Assembly (NCBI GenBank): GCA_038239005.1
Contig: JBBSFE010000011.1
Location: forward strand, 1-64,000
DNA: 64,000 nucleotides
Direction: 5' to 3'
Origin: DASXHD01 sp038239005
GTDB lineage: Bacteria > Myxococcota_A > Polyangia > Polyangiales > Polyangiaceae
Position 1 is the first letter of the stretch. Each line of letters opens with the position of its first letter. Positions 45,021-54,172 of this stretch are shown piece by piece. Position numbers and translations under genes: made by a program. Below the pieces are notes generated by a model, which was not told where the DNA came from, made no database searches, and saw only the letters and a program-made list of their open reading frames with translations.

Positions 45021-48000
45021 ATGCTGCGGATCGAGTGCGAGTCGTGTCACGCGCCGTACCAAGTCGATGAGCGCCGCGTCCCGCCGCACGGGTTGAAGAT
45101 GCGGTGCCCGAAATGTGGGCACACATTTTCCGTCGCCAGCCCCAACGCACCCGCCGATGTGGGGCCCGCACCGAAGACGCTTCTCAAAGGCGGCAAGATG
45201 ACAATGGTCGGTCTCGGCGCCGGCGCTGACGAGCCTGGGCTTCCCGCAGCAAAGGCCGGGTTGCCGAAAGCGCCGCCCGTTCCACCGAAGGCCGCACCGC
45301 CACGCGCCGCACCTCCCGTCGCTGCGCCGCCGGCGCCGTCGCCTCCATCGCCGCAACCACCGATGGTCGAAATCGATCTGCCGGCGGCTCGTCCGGCGCC
45401 GCCGAAGAACGTTCCACCGCGGCCCTTGCCGCCGCGCCCGCCGCCGATTGCCGCAAAGCCTCCGGCTCCTGCGCCGCTTCCGAATTTCGGGGCGGATCTT
45501 CCTGCGGTGCGCACGCCCGAACGAGAAAAATATCCATCGCTACCTGCTGCGCTCGGAAGCGTCGACGACTACCCCGCACCGCGTCCGAAGCCCGCGCCTG
45601 CTCCGCCCGCGCCTGCTCCGCCCGCCGCAACGCTCAACACATCGAGCGGGTTTGGCGAGATCGATCTTCCCGCCGTCGCTGGCGATCTTCCCGCCATTCG
45701 AGCCACGCCACCGAAGGCGAGAGCTCAGCCCGCCGAGGTCTCGTTCGAGCTCGATCCTCCACAAGTGAAGCCGCTTCCGAAGCGCGACGATCTCGAGCTC
45801 GATCTCGGACCACCTGCGGCCGATCTTCCCGCGCCGCTCGTCGGCCTTCCTTCGCTCGCGGCGTCACTGCCGTCGCGCAAACCGGAGCCGGCGTTCGGTG
45901 AAATCGATTTGCCCTCGCTCGACACGCGCGAGCAATTGCCGATCGTCGCGTCGGCGCTCCCCGCGGTCGCGAACGTCATGCCTGTCGTTGGTCAGCAGCT
46001 TCCTTCGACCGTCGATGACAGTCGGCTCTTGCCAGGATCGAGCGGTGCCCCACCGTCGCTCGATTTCGGCGAGGTCGATCTCGGTCCGCTTTCGGCGCCT
46101 CCGCCGAAGCCTCCCGCTCTCCGCGAGGCTCCCGCTCTCCGCGAGGCTTCCGCCCTTCGTGAGCCTCCGCCGCAAAACGCGTTTGCAGAGCTCGATCTCG
46201 GCGCAGCCGATTTGCGGAGCGTGCCGCCATCGCAGCCTGCGGCTCCTCCGCCGCCGCAACTGCAGCCGTCGTCGCTCGCGCCGATGGCGCCGCCGCCGTT
46301 TTCGACCCCGCCGAAAACCGGAAACGCGCTCGCGTATGGTGAGCTCGATCTCGGAGGCCCGGCGGAGGCGGCTAGCCCGATGCAAGCGGAGTCTCAGGCT
46401 CCCGCTCTGCTCTCATCGTCCGATGAGCTCTCGCTTCCTCAAGCGTCCGTGCCACCGGCAGGCGCGAGCGGCGGAAACCTAGGCTCGACGGAAGTTTCGC
46501 TTCCGATTCAGACGACATCGAATCGGCGCGATCGCGATGCCATGCCGGCGGCGCCATCGCGTGCGCCGCGCGTATTGTTCGTGCTGCTCCTCTTCGCGCT
46601 CGCCGGCGGAGGTGCGCTGCATCTCACGAAGCACGGCGCGTTCGGCTACCTCACGCTCGGCGACATGCTTCACGAGAAGGACTACAAAGCCTTCACCGAC
46701 TCGCAATCTGGTGCGGCGCGGACCCGCGCGACGAAAGACACGTATCCGGAGACGCAGGCGTCGGTCGACGACTTGCTCGCCGCACACTGGAAGATGCCCC
46801 GCGCCTCGGGGCTCAGCGCTTACGCCGTGTTTGCGGCGCTCGCCTACGAGACGCGTTTCGGTCCGGACGTTGATCGCGACGCGAAAGCCAAGATGCTCCT
46901 GTCGGAGCTCATGACGCGCAGTGAAGTTCCATACTTGAACGTTGCGCTCGCAGCACAGGCGGCAGTCGCGAACGATTTCGCGAAAGCGCGCGGCGACCTC
47001 GAATCTGCGAGCAAACGTGATGCAGGCGATCCGATTCAACGCGACATCGCGCTCTTGCGCGGCGAAGTCGAGCTGCGCGCACGCGACGCGAAAGCGGCAA
47101 AGACGGCGTTCGACACGGCGCTCAAGCTCGGCGCAACGGCGCAAGCGCACTATGGCCTCGCGCGCGCCGCCAACATCGCCCACGACTGGCCCACGGTTGG
47201 GAGCGAGTGCAACGCCACGCTCGCGGCGTCGCCACATCACCCGGGCGCGCTCGTGCTCCGCGCGATGCAGCGATACATGGAGAAGGGCAACGACACCGAC
47301 GCGCTCGCGGACCTCACCGAGGTCATCGAGGGGCCAGCAAAACCGTTTTCTGCGAGCACCGAGGTCGCCCAAGCGCTTGCCAACCGGGGGCGAATTTTCA
47401 TGGCGAGCGGCCGCGCCGGCGATGCGCGCACCGCGTTCGATGCGTCGCTCAAGCTCGACAACCGAAACGTCGATGCGCTCATCGGCCAGGGAACCGTCTT
47501 CTACCAAGAGAGCCGTTTCACAGAGGCGCTCACGCGGTTCGATACTGCGCTCCAATCACGACCCGACGACGAAGTCGGCATCGCTTACGACGCGCTCGCG
47601 AAGATCAAGCTCGAACGATTGAAGGAAGCCAAAGATCAGCTCGTCGCGGCGCGCACCAAGTTCCCGCGCTCGATGCGCATCACCTTCGCGCTCGCACAAG
47701 CCGAGAGCGCTCTCGGCAACATCGGCGATGCCGAAAAAGATTTGCGACAAGCGATCGACTTCACGCAAGCGAAGGACGCCACGGCGGTCGAGCCGTACAT
47801 CGGGCTCGCGACGCTTCTGGTCGCGCACAACCGTGACAAGGACGCGCAAACCGTCATCGAAGACGCAAAAACGAAGCTCCCCGATGAAGCGCCCGTGGCG
47901 GTTGCGTTTGGCGAGTACGACGCCGCGCAAGGCAAATACGAAAACGCGGTGGCGCACTTCCGTCACGCGCTCGAGCTCGCACCGACGAGCCTCTCGACGC

Positions 48001-49010
48001 ACTTCAAGCTCGGCGTCACGTATCGCCATATGCGAAAAACCGATCTCGCGTCGACGGAGTTCGATCAAGTTCTCGCGATCGACAAGGACTATCCCGGTCT
48101 CGCGCTCGAGCGCGGCCTCTTGTTCGAGGAGTCGGGCGAGATCGATCGCGCGCTCGAACAATTCAAGAACGCGCTCGCGCGTGCACCCGACGACGCAGAC
48201 TTGCAGCTTCGCGTCGGCGCTGCATACGTCGCGAGCAACCGCGGTGACGACGCGCTACCGATGCTCCGCAAGGTGCTCGACAAGCGACCGACGAGCGCGG
48301 AAGCGAATCACTACCTCGGTCGCGCGCTCTTCTTGAAGGACGGCTCCACGAACGAAGCGATGCGTTACTTGAAACGCGCCGTCGAGCTCGACCCAAACCG
48401 GCCCGAGTATCACCTCTACGTTGCGCGCGCCGCGAACGAATCGAGCCCCGCACAGCTCGGGCTCGCACAAGACGAGATCGACAAAGCGCTCGCGCTCGAT
48501 CAGCTTCTCGCCGACGCCTACTGGCAGCGCGGTGTGCTCGAACGAAAACGCCTCGCCGTCGAAGACGCGCTCAAGGATTTACGTCACGCGCTCGAGCTTC
48601 GGCCCGCCCGCATCGAGGCGTACGCCACGATCGCGGAATGCTACGAGGACAAAAACGATCCCGGCGCGGCGATCGCGAACTGGCAGAAAGCGATCGCGGG
48701 CAACGCACGCATACCGTACTGGCACTACCGCTACGGCAAGCTGCTGCTCGAGCACGGGAACGCGAACGAAGCGGCCACGCACCTCTCGGCCGCAGTCGAC
48801 GACGCGCTCAAACAAGACGCTCGTCCGCCATGGCTCGCGCCCGCCGAATTCTCAGGCGCCGAAGCGCTCAACCGCAGCGGCAAACGCGCGGACTCGATCA
48901 CGATGTATCGCCGCTTCCTAGAAATCGCCCCGATGAACGACCCCGACCGCCGCGACGCGATCAAAGCCCTCACGAGCCTCGGCGAAACCTACCGCCCCGG
49001 CGGCCACTAA
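45021..49010 (+). CDS. MJ0042 zinc-ribbon / Pro-rich / TPR membrane protein (1329 aa)
   Basis: Residues 1-40 form an MJ0042-type zinc ribbon (CESCHAPYQVDE...MRCPKCGHTFSV). A 450-residue Pro/Ala-rich linker follows, with repeats of a short motif (FGEIDLPA-like, EIDLP/EVDLG/ELDLG). A single TM helix (RVLFVLLLFALAGGGALHL, about 514) comes next, then about 780 residues of TPR-like repeats (NPGDIDRALEQFKNAL-type, LALDQLLADAYWQRGVL). The plan recalls MJ0042/GYF and TPR gliding-motility proteins of myxobacteria. The repeated DL motifs may bind a cytoplasmic partner. ATG 45021 starts exactly at the zinc ribbon. Confidence 0.85.
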   Translation: MLRIECESCHAPYQVDERRVPPHGLKMRCPKCGHTFSVASPNAPADVGPAPKTLLKGGKMTMVGLGAGADEPGLPAAKAGLPKAPPVPPKAAPPRAAPPVAAPPAPSPPSPQPPMVEIDLPAARPAPPKNVPPRPLPPRPPPIAAKPPAPAPLPNFGADLPAVRTPEREKYPSLPAALGSVDDYPAPRPKPAPAPPAPAPPAATLNTSSGFGEIDLPAVAGDLPAIRATPPKARAQPAEVSFELDPPQVKPLPKRDDLELDLGPPAADLPAPLVGLPSLAASLPSRKPEPAFGEIDLPSLDTREQLPIVASALPAVANVMPVVGQQLPSTVDDSRLLPGSSGAPPSLDFGEVDLGPLSAPPPKPPALREAPALREASALREPPPQNAFAELDLGAADLRSVPPSQPAAPPPPQLQPSSLAPMAPPPFSTPPKTGNALAYGELDLGGPAEAASPMQAESQAPALLSSSDELSLPQASVPPAGASGGNLGSTEVSLPIQTTSNRRDRDAMPAAPSRAPRVLFVLLLFALAGGGALHLTKHGAFGYLTLGDMLHEKDYKAFTDSQSGAARTRATKDTYPETQASVDDLLAAHWKMPRASGLSAYAVFAALAYETRFGPDVDRDAKAKMLLSELMTRSEVPYLNVALAAQAAVANDFAKARGDLESASKRDAGDPIQRDIALLRGEVELRARDAKAAKTAFDTALKLGATAQAHYGLARAANIAHDWPTVGSECNATLAASPHHPGALVLRAMQRYMEKGNDTDALADLTEVIEGPAKPFSASTEVAQALANRGRIFMASGRAGDARTAFDASLKLDNRNVDALIGQGTVFYQESRFTEALTRFDTALQSRPDDEVGIAYDALAKIKLERLKEAKDQLVAARTKFPRSMRITFALAQAESALGNIGDAEKDLRQAIDFTQAKDATAVEPYIGLATLLVAHNRDKDAQTVIEDAKTKLPDEAPVAVAFGEYDAAQGKYENAVAHFRHALELAPTSLSTHFKLGVTYRHMRKTDLASTEFDQVLAIDKDYPGLALERGLLFEESGEIDRALEQFKNALARAPDDADLQLRVGAAYVASNRGDDALPMLRKVLDKRPTSAEANHYLGRALFLKDGSTNEAMRYLKRAVELDPNRPEYHLYVARAANESSPAQLGLAQDEIDKALALDQLLADAYWQRGVLERKRLAVEDALKDLRHALELRPARIEAYATIAECYEDKNDPGAAIANWQKAIAGNARIPYWHYRYGKLLLEHGNANEAATHLSAAVDDALKQDARPPWLAPAEFSGAEALNRSGKRADSITMYRRFLEIAPMNDPDRRDAIKALTSLGETYRPGGH

Positions 49011-49027
49011 GCCGCGGGTCACCGAGG

Positions 49028-49067
49028 CCTAAGAGACAGCCTTGGGCGCCTTCGCGGCTGTCTTAGG
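49028..49067 (+). repeat. Inverted repeat upstream of RAYT gene
   Basis: CCTAAG-AG-ACAGCC (49028-49041) pairs with GGCTGT-CTTAGG (49056-49067), a 12-bp stem with a two-base bulge and a 14-base loop. It sits 17 bases after the TPR gene stop and 73 bases before the transposase start. It may be a terminator or a REP-like substrate of the adjacent transposase; a bulged stem is typical of REP hairpins. Confidence 0.5.
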
Positions 49068-49140
49068 TCGCGGAAAGTCGCGACAAAGGAGGCACGGGCT
49101 TGACGTGGTCGCGGAGCCTGGTAAAGATAGCCCAATCAAG

Positions 49141-49806
49141 ATGCGGCAGACGGCATTCGAATTTCGCACTTGGGGCGGCAAGCGCGAGGGGGCGGGCCGG
49201 AAGCCCGTGCGGAAGGGGCGCGGCGCGGTCGCGCATCGCGCGCGACCCGTGCATCGCGCGGCGCACCCGGTGCATGTCACGTTGCGTGCACGTGGTGGGC
49301 TACCGCCGTTTCGTGAGAGCGCCATCTTGCGGGAGGTGCGTAAGGCGGTGGCGGGCGCGAATCGGTCGCCCGCAGTGGGGGAGGGGTTTCGCGTGGTGCA
49401 GTTCTCGCTGCAGAACGATCACGTGCATCTCATCGTCGAGGCTCACGACGCGGACGTCCTCTCGCGAGGCACGCGTGGGCTCATCGTGCGGCTCGCGCGT
49501 GCGGTGAATCGCGCACTCGGTGTCCGCGGGCAAGTGTGGGACGATCGCTACGACGCCCGCGCGCTCAAGACGCCGCGCGAGGTGCGCAACGCCATCGTTT
49601 ACGTGCTGATGAATGCTCGCAAACACGGCCAACGCCTGCTCGCCGGTGTCGACCGTTTCTCGTCGGCTCCGTGGTTCGACGGATTCGCCGCACGCATCAC
49701 GCACACGGACACCCCACGCCCGGTCGCTACATCGCGCACGTGGCTAGGAGGCACCGGTTGGCGTCGCCGCGGCCTCGTCCGCCTGCACGAACGGCCCAAG
49801 ACCTAG
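49141..49806 (+). CDS. REP-associated tyrosine transposase (RAYT, 221 aa)
   Basis: Y1-type HUH transposase of the IS200/REP-associated family. The HUH motif appears in FSLQNDHVHLIVEA (about residue 93), followed by VWDDRYDARALKTPREVRNAIVYVLMNARKHGQ, whose Tyr in IVYVLMN fits the catalytic Tyr position. It starts MRQTAFEFRTWGGKREGAGRKP, as in many RAYTs. The C-terminal WFDGFAAR is also typical. It is single copy here, with one bulged hairpin upstream and a weak CCGCCG/CGGCGG hairpin downstream; such proteins are generally domesticated, acting on REP hairpins. Confidence 0.88.
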   Translation: MRQTAFEFRTWGGKREGAGRKPVRKGRGAVAHRARPVHRAAHPVHVTLRARGGLPPFRESAILREVRKAVAGANRSPAVGEGFRVVQFSLQNDHVHLIVEAHDADVLSRGTRGLIVRLARAVNRALGVRGQVWDDRYDARALKTPREVRNAIVYVLMNARKHGQRLLAGVDRFSSAPWFDGFAARITHTDTPRPVATSRTWLGGTGWRRRGLVRLHERPKT

Positions 49807-49870
49807 AACGCACTTCCTCAGCCGCCGTAGCTCGCGTGGCTTCGGTCGGCGGAAGTCGTACGATGTCTGC

Positions 49871-51492
49871 GTGTGGCGCCTGCGCAAAGCGACCCGCCTT
49901 TTGTTTCTGGTGATCACCCTCGCGTGCGGTCACCCAGCTTCCATACCCGCTCCCAGCGAAGGACAACCGAGACACGTTGCCGGATATTTCTGGAGCGGCT
50001 CGCGCACGGAGACGAATGGCGTGCGGAGCAGCACTTCAACGACCACATGCGCGCCGTGCTGCCACCGCACGAGCTGAAGCTGCTATGGTCCGACATCACA
50101 AAGGCGCACGGCACATTCCAGGGCGTCGTCGAAGTTCGCACCGAGTCGTTGAGCGATGGGGCTGCTTGCATCGCGTTGATTCGCTTCGCGAGCGGCATCG
50201 AAGCCTTTCTCGTCAGCTTCACCGGCGACGGTCGAATTCGCGGCTTCTTCACGAATGCAGCTGCCCTGGTCGGGCGACGATTCGTCGAACACCTCGCTCA
50301 CGGCGAATTCGAAGTCGCGAGCCATCCATTCGACAGCGCGATGCGCTCCGCAGCATCTCCCAACCAGCTCGCCGACCTTTGGAAGGCGACGCAAGGACAG
50401 CTCGGAGACTTTCAGGCGATCGAACGCGTCAGCGTAAAGGGCGAGCGAGGTGCCTTGGATGCGTTCGTCGTCGGTCGTTTTGCGCATGAAACGAGAACGC
50501 TCGAAGTGGTCGTCAATCACCAGGCGCAGATCGTCGGCTTCTTCGTCCTTCCTGCGCAAACGGCGTGGACGTCGCCTTCGTATTCGGATCCGGCGAAGTA
50601 CACAGAACGCGCGATTCATGTCGGCTCTTCGCCTCCGCTCCCCGGCCATCTGACACTACCGAACGGCGCGGGACCGTTTCCCCTCGTGATTTTGGTGCAC
50701 GGCTCTGGACCCGGCGACGAGGACGAGAGCGGCGGGGATAGCAACAAGCCCTTCAAGGACCTCGCGCAAGGGCTCGCAACGCGTGGCGTGGCCTTGCTTC
50801 GTTACGACAAGCGGACTCATGTACCTCCGCTCCCCCCTCCACCGATAACGGTTCGTGAGGAGTACTTCGCCAGCGTCGCCGACGCGCTGTCGCTCGCGCG
50901 TGGGCTCGCGTCGATTGACAAGAGCCGCATCGTGCTCGCCGGTCACAGCATGGGCGGCTACCTCGCGCCGTGGCTCGCTCGCAACAATCCGGGGCTTGCT
51001 GGGATCGCGATGTTGGCGGCGCCAGCTCGTCCGATGCTGACGTTGGCCGTCGAGCAGACTGAACAACTGGCAAAGCTACACCCCGACAGGAAGGACCTCG
51101 TCGCACAGCTCGCTCAGGAGCGGCGCGATCAGGAGCGGGCTAGCGCAAGTGACCTAAAGACCGACGAGCCGATTTTCAACGCCACCGGCGCGTACTGGCT
51201 GTTGTTGCGGGACTATTCACCGGTCGCTACGGCCGCCAGCGTGCCGATCTCGATGTTCGTGGCGCAGGGCGGGCACGACTACAACGTGTCATCCACGGCC
51301 GATTACTCGCTCTGGCACGACGGTCTCGAAAAACACCCGAACGTAGTCTTCAAGCTTTACCCGGACCTCAACCATCTTTTCATTTCGTGGGGCGGCACCC
51401 CGTCCGTCGAGGACAACAAGCATCACGGTCACGTCGCCCAGATTCTCGTCGACGACCTCGCTGCGTGGGTAAACGTAACGGTGGCGCGATAA
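49871..51492 (+). CDS. Alpha/beta hydrolase with two DUF3887 domains, apparent N-terminal frameshift
   Basis: The hydrolase frame (from 49873 in phase) has two DUF3887-like regions (FLERLAHGDEWRAEQHF... and FVEHLAHGEFEVASHPF...), then the alpha/beta core with VHGSGPGDEDE, nucleophile GHSMGG, acid GGHD and His in DLNHLF. However, the residues before the first DUF3887 (MAPAQSDPPFVSGDH...) look like noise, while the frame from GTG 49871 gives a plausible signal, WRLRKATRLLFLVITLACG. The two frames switch between about 49950 and 49990. One base is missing or extra: a sequencing error, a recent pseudogene or programmed slippage. If repaired it is a secreted esterase or peptidase-like lipoprotein. 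Confidence 0.78.
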
Positions 51493-51519
51493 GCAACCGT
51501 CGGCCGTTTAGGCCCGATT

Positions 51520-52350
51520 TTATGGCGCCGCTGTGTGGGATGCATCGAGTGCGCTGGACATCGCGTCGAACTGCGCAACGTCGAGAGTTTCGCCGCGGGC
51601 GTCGAGGGAGATGTGCGCGGCTAGGGCGGCGCTCGCGAGCACGTCCGCCGGAGCGAGCTCACGCCACGCGTTGCGGAGGGTTTTGCGGCGTTGCGCGAAG
51701 GCCGCGCGGACGAGAGCGCGGAAGGTTTCGGTTTCTTCGTAGTGGATCGCGCGAGGCGTCAGCGTGATGACGGTGCTCGTGACATCGGGCGGCGGGAAGA
51801 ACGAGCCGGGCGACACGTTGAGCTCTCGGCGCACGTCGAACGCTGCGCGCACGAACACCGTGAGCGCGCCGTACGTTTTGGTGGATGGTGACGCCACCAT
51901 GCGATCGGCGACCTCGCGCTGAACCATCACGACGACGCGCGTCACGTGACCGCGGAGCGTCGTTGCGCGTTCAATGAGCGGGCCGGTGAGCTGGTACGGG
52001 AGATTTCCAGCGAGGATGAAGCGATCGATCGCGGCGTAGTCGAACGTCTTGGCGTCGGCTTCGACCACTTCGACGTTGCTCGGTAAATCTCGGAGGAGCG
52101 GAACGAGATCGCGGTCGCGTTCGATTGCAATCACGCGACGCGCGCGCACTGCGAGCTCGGCGGTGAGCGCGCCAGTGCCAGCGCCGATTTCGATGACCGT
52201 GGCATCGCTCTCGCCATCGGGAACGGCGACCTCGGCGATGCGACGAACGACATCGGGCGCCACGAGGAAATTTTGGCCGAACGATTTTTTTGGAGAGAGA
52301 CCGGCGGTGCGCAACATCGCGCGCGCGTCGAGCCTCGAGATCAATGTCAT
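51520..52350 (-). CDS. rsmA: 16S rRNA dimethyladenosine transferase RsmA/KsgA (276 aa)
   Basis: RsmA dimethylates A1518 and A1519 of 16S rRNA during 30S biogenesis. The start KKSFGQNFLVAPDVVRRI is the family signature; motif I VIEIGAGTGALT, the acidic loop IAIERD, AGNLPYQLTGPLIE (NLPY motif) and the C-terminal FAQRRKTLRN are all present. Length is normal. Its ATG overlaps the stop of the DUF58 gene by four bases, so it is co-translated with envelope stress-type genes. Confidence 0.95.
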   Translation of the reverse strand: MTLISRLDARAMLRTAGLSPKKSFGQNFLVAPDVVRRIAEVAVPDGESDATVIEIGAGTGALTAELAVRARRVIAIERDRDLVPLLRDLPSNVEVVEADAKTFDYAAIDRFILAGNLPYQLTGPLIERATTLRGHVTRVVVMVQREVADRMVASPSTKTYGALTVFVRAAFDVRRELNVSPGSFFPPPDVTSTVITLTPRAIHYEETETFRALVRAAFAQRRKTLRNAWRELAPADVLASAALAAHISLDARGETLDVAQFDAMSSALDASHTAAP

Positions 52351-54056
52351 CGAACGCCGCCGCTTGCGGGCGGAGCGGAGCTCGGCGGCGGGGCTTCGTC
52401 GTTTGGCTCTGCGAGGAGGCTCGCGGAGAGCGGGCGGCCTTGTGTCGGCGCTGGGAGCGCTTCGCCTTGTTCGCCGTACGAGCGGCGCAGCGCGACGGGT
52501 TTCGCTCCAAGGCGCTTCAACGTGCGCCGTCCACGCTGCTCGAGCACCTCCGCGCGCCCGCGAACGGCCGCGTAAACGGCATCGGTCACCGAGCTCGCAC
52601 CCTCACCGTCGGGAAGCGCCAAATCAATCGCGGGCTGCAGCCAGCGCACTTCGATGTGCCGTCCCCGAAGCTTTCGAACCGATTGCGCGAGCACGGTTCC
52701 TTCTTCCGGCGCTGGCGCCCACGCGTAGACGACGCTAGGTCGCAATTTTTCGCGCAGTACTTTGTCGAACGCGTGAGCCATCGCGATCGCCGACTTCTCG
52801 CGCTCACCCTCGGTACGCGGCGGACACTCCACACCAAAGCTCGCGAGGTAATGCCGAAGGGTTCGCTCGCGTGCGCTCCCCGCGAAGGGCAATCGCGGCG
52901 CGAATGGCGCGCGCGTTCGCAAGACCTCGGCGCGTGCCGCCAGCATGTCGAGACTGCCGCGCGGGATGTCGGCGAGGCCGCGTGGGTCGAGCGGTCGTGC
53001 GTGCTCGGCCACGCGCGCTGCCACTTCGCTTTCGTCGAGATCGGATCGATCGGCGTCGACCATGCTCGCAGCACTCGCGAGGGCGGCCGCAATCTTGGAC
53101 GCATGTGAGGGCCCCGTCGATGGCGGCAACCAACTTCGCAAACGCGACGCGGTCACGATGAGCCCGACGCGATCGCCTTTCGTGAGATGGCGCACGGCGA
53201 GCGACGCGACCTCTTCCACGGCGTGGTCGAGCGGCGCGTGCCCGAGCTCGCCTGCCCAAAGCTCTACCGACGCATCGAGCGCGAGCCAGACGATGTCGCG
53301 TTGATCGCGCTCCATCTCGCGGACGACGAGCTTGCCGCGGCGCGCGCTCGCCTTCCACGCGATGCGTTTGAATGCGTCGCCGGGAACGTGCTCGCGAAGC
53401 TCTTTGAGCGAATCGCCTTCACCGGTGAGGTTCGTGGGCCGCCCGGCTTCGACGCCGCGCCGCGCGCGTCCTCCAACGGGCGAGTCGAGCATCATCTTCA
53501 TCGCGACGGGCAACACTTCGACGCCGAACGGATTCGCGAACATGAGCGGCACTTCGTAGAGCCCTTCGCCGCCGAGCTCGGTGCCGCGCACCTCGAGCGC
53601 CATCCCGTGCACGCCCCATCGTCCGACGCGTTTCGCGCGCAGTGTGACTTTGACGAACGCGCGACTCTCGGGAGGAAGGTCGACGATCTTCGGCGTGAGC
53701 TCGGCTTCGATCATGCTCGACGAAAGCACGCGCAACGCGACGCCGCGCACGTCGTCGATGCCACGATTGCGGAGCTCGGCTTCGAGCTCGACCACGCCGC
53801 CGCGCCGCGTGCGCGCGACGCGTTTGGGTGTATTCCACACCATTTCGAAACCCGCCGTGCGAAGGCGCGTCACTGCACCGAGCGCAAGCGCGCGACCCGC
53901 GGCGACCGCGATGAGCATCGCACCGCCGAATGCGACAACCGCCGGCGCACCGCCGCGCGACAAGAAACCGGGAAAGCCCATCAGCAAACCAATCGCGATG
54001 ATCACCGCGCCCGTCCCCGCGACGTGAAACGTGGGGCGCGTGGGATGCAGTCGCAT
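52347..54056 (-). CDS. DUF58 domain-containing membrane protein (569 aa)
   Basis: Two N-terminal hydrophobic helices (GTGAVIIAIGLLMG and AFGGAMLIAVAAGRALAL) precede a DUF58 domain, recognised from LKELREHVPGDAFKRIAWKASARRGKLVVREMERD. The C-terminal half contains a VWA-like stretch (IVWLALDASVELWAG) and a hydrophilic tail with Pro/Ala. DUF58 proteins act with MoxR-type chaperone ATPases. ATG 54056 (MRLHPTRPTF) is chosen; ATG 54098 adds 14 residues. Here the MoxR gene lies 1.98 kb upstream, separated by a plus-strand gene. Confidence 0.88.
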   Translation of the reverse strand: MRLHPTRPTFHVAGTGAVIIAIGLLMGFPGFLSRGGAPAVVAFGGAMLIAVAAGRALALGAVTRLRTAGFEMVWNTPKRVARTRRGGVVELEAELRNRGIDDVRGVALRVLSSSMIEAELTPKIVDLPPESRAFVKVTLRAKRVGRWGVHGMALEVRGTELGGEGLYEVPLMFANPFGVEVLPVAMKMMLDSPVGGRARRGVEAGRPTNLTGEGDSLKELREHVPGDAFKRIAWKASARRGKLVVREMERDQRDIVWLALDASVELWAGELGHAPLDHAVEEVASLAVRHLTKGDRVGLIVTASRLRSWLPPSTGPSHASKIAAALASAASMVDADRSDLDESEVAARVAEHARPLDPRGLADIPRGSLDMLAARAEVLRTRAPFAPRLPFAGSARERTLRHYLASFGVECPPRTEGEREKSAIAMAHAFDKVLREKLRPSVVYAWAPAPEEGTVLAQSVRKLRGRHIEVRWLQPAIDLALPDGEGASSVTDAVYAAVRGRAEVLEQRGRRTLKRLGAKPVALRRSYGEQGEALPAPTQGRPLSASLLAEPNDEAPPPSSAPPASGGVR

Positions 54057-54172
54057 GGCTCGACACGCAGAATGCCCTGATGTCGCGCTCGGAAACAACG
54101 TTCGACTGACCGCAGCCCGCGTTTCAGGGCCTTTTAGAGGCGATCGTGCGAGCTCGGCGATACGCCTTTCGC

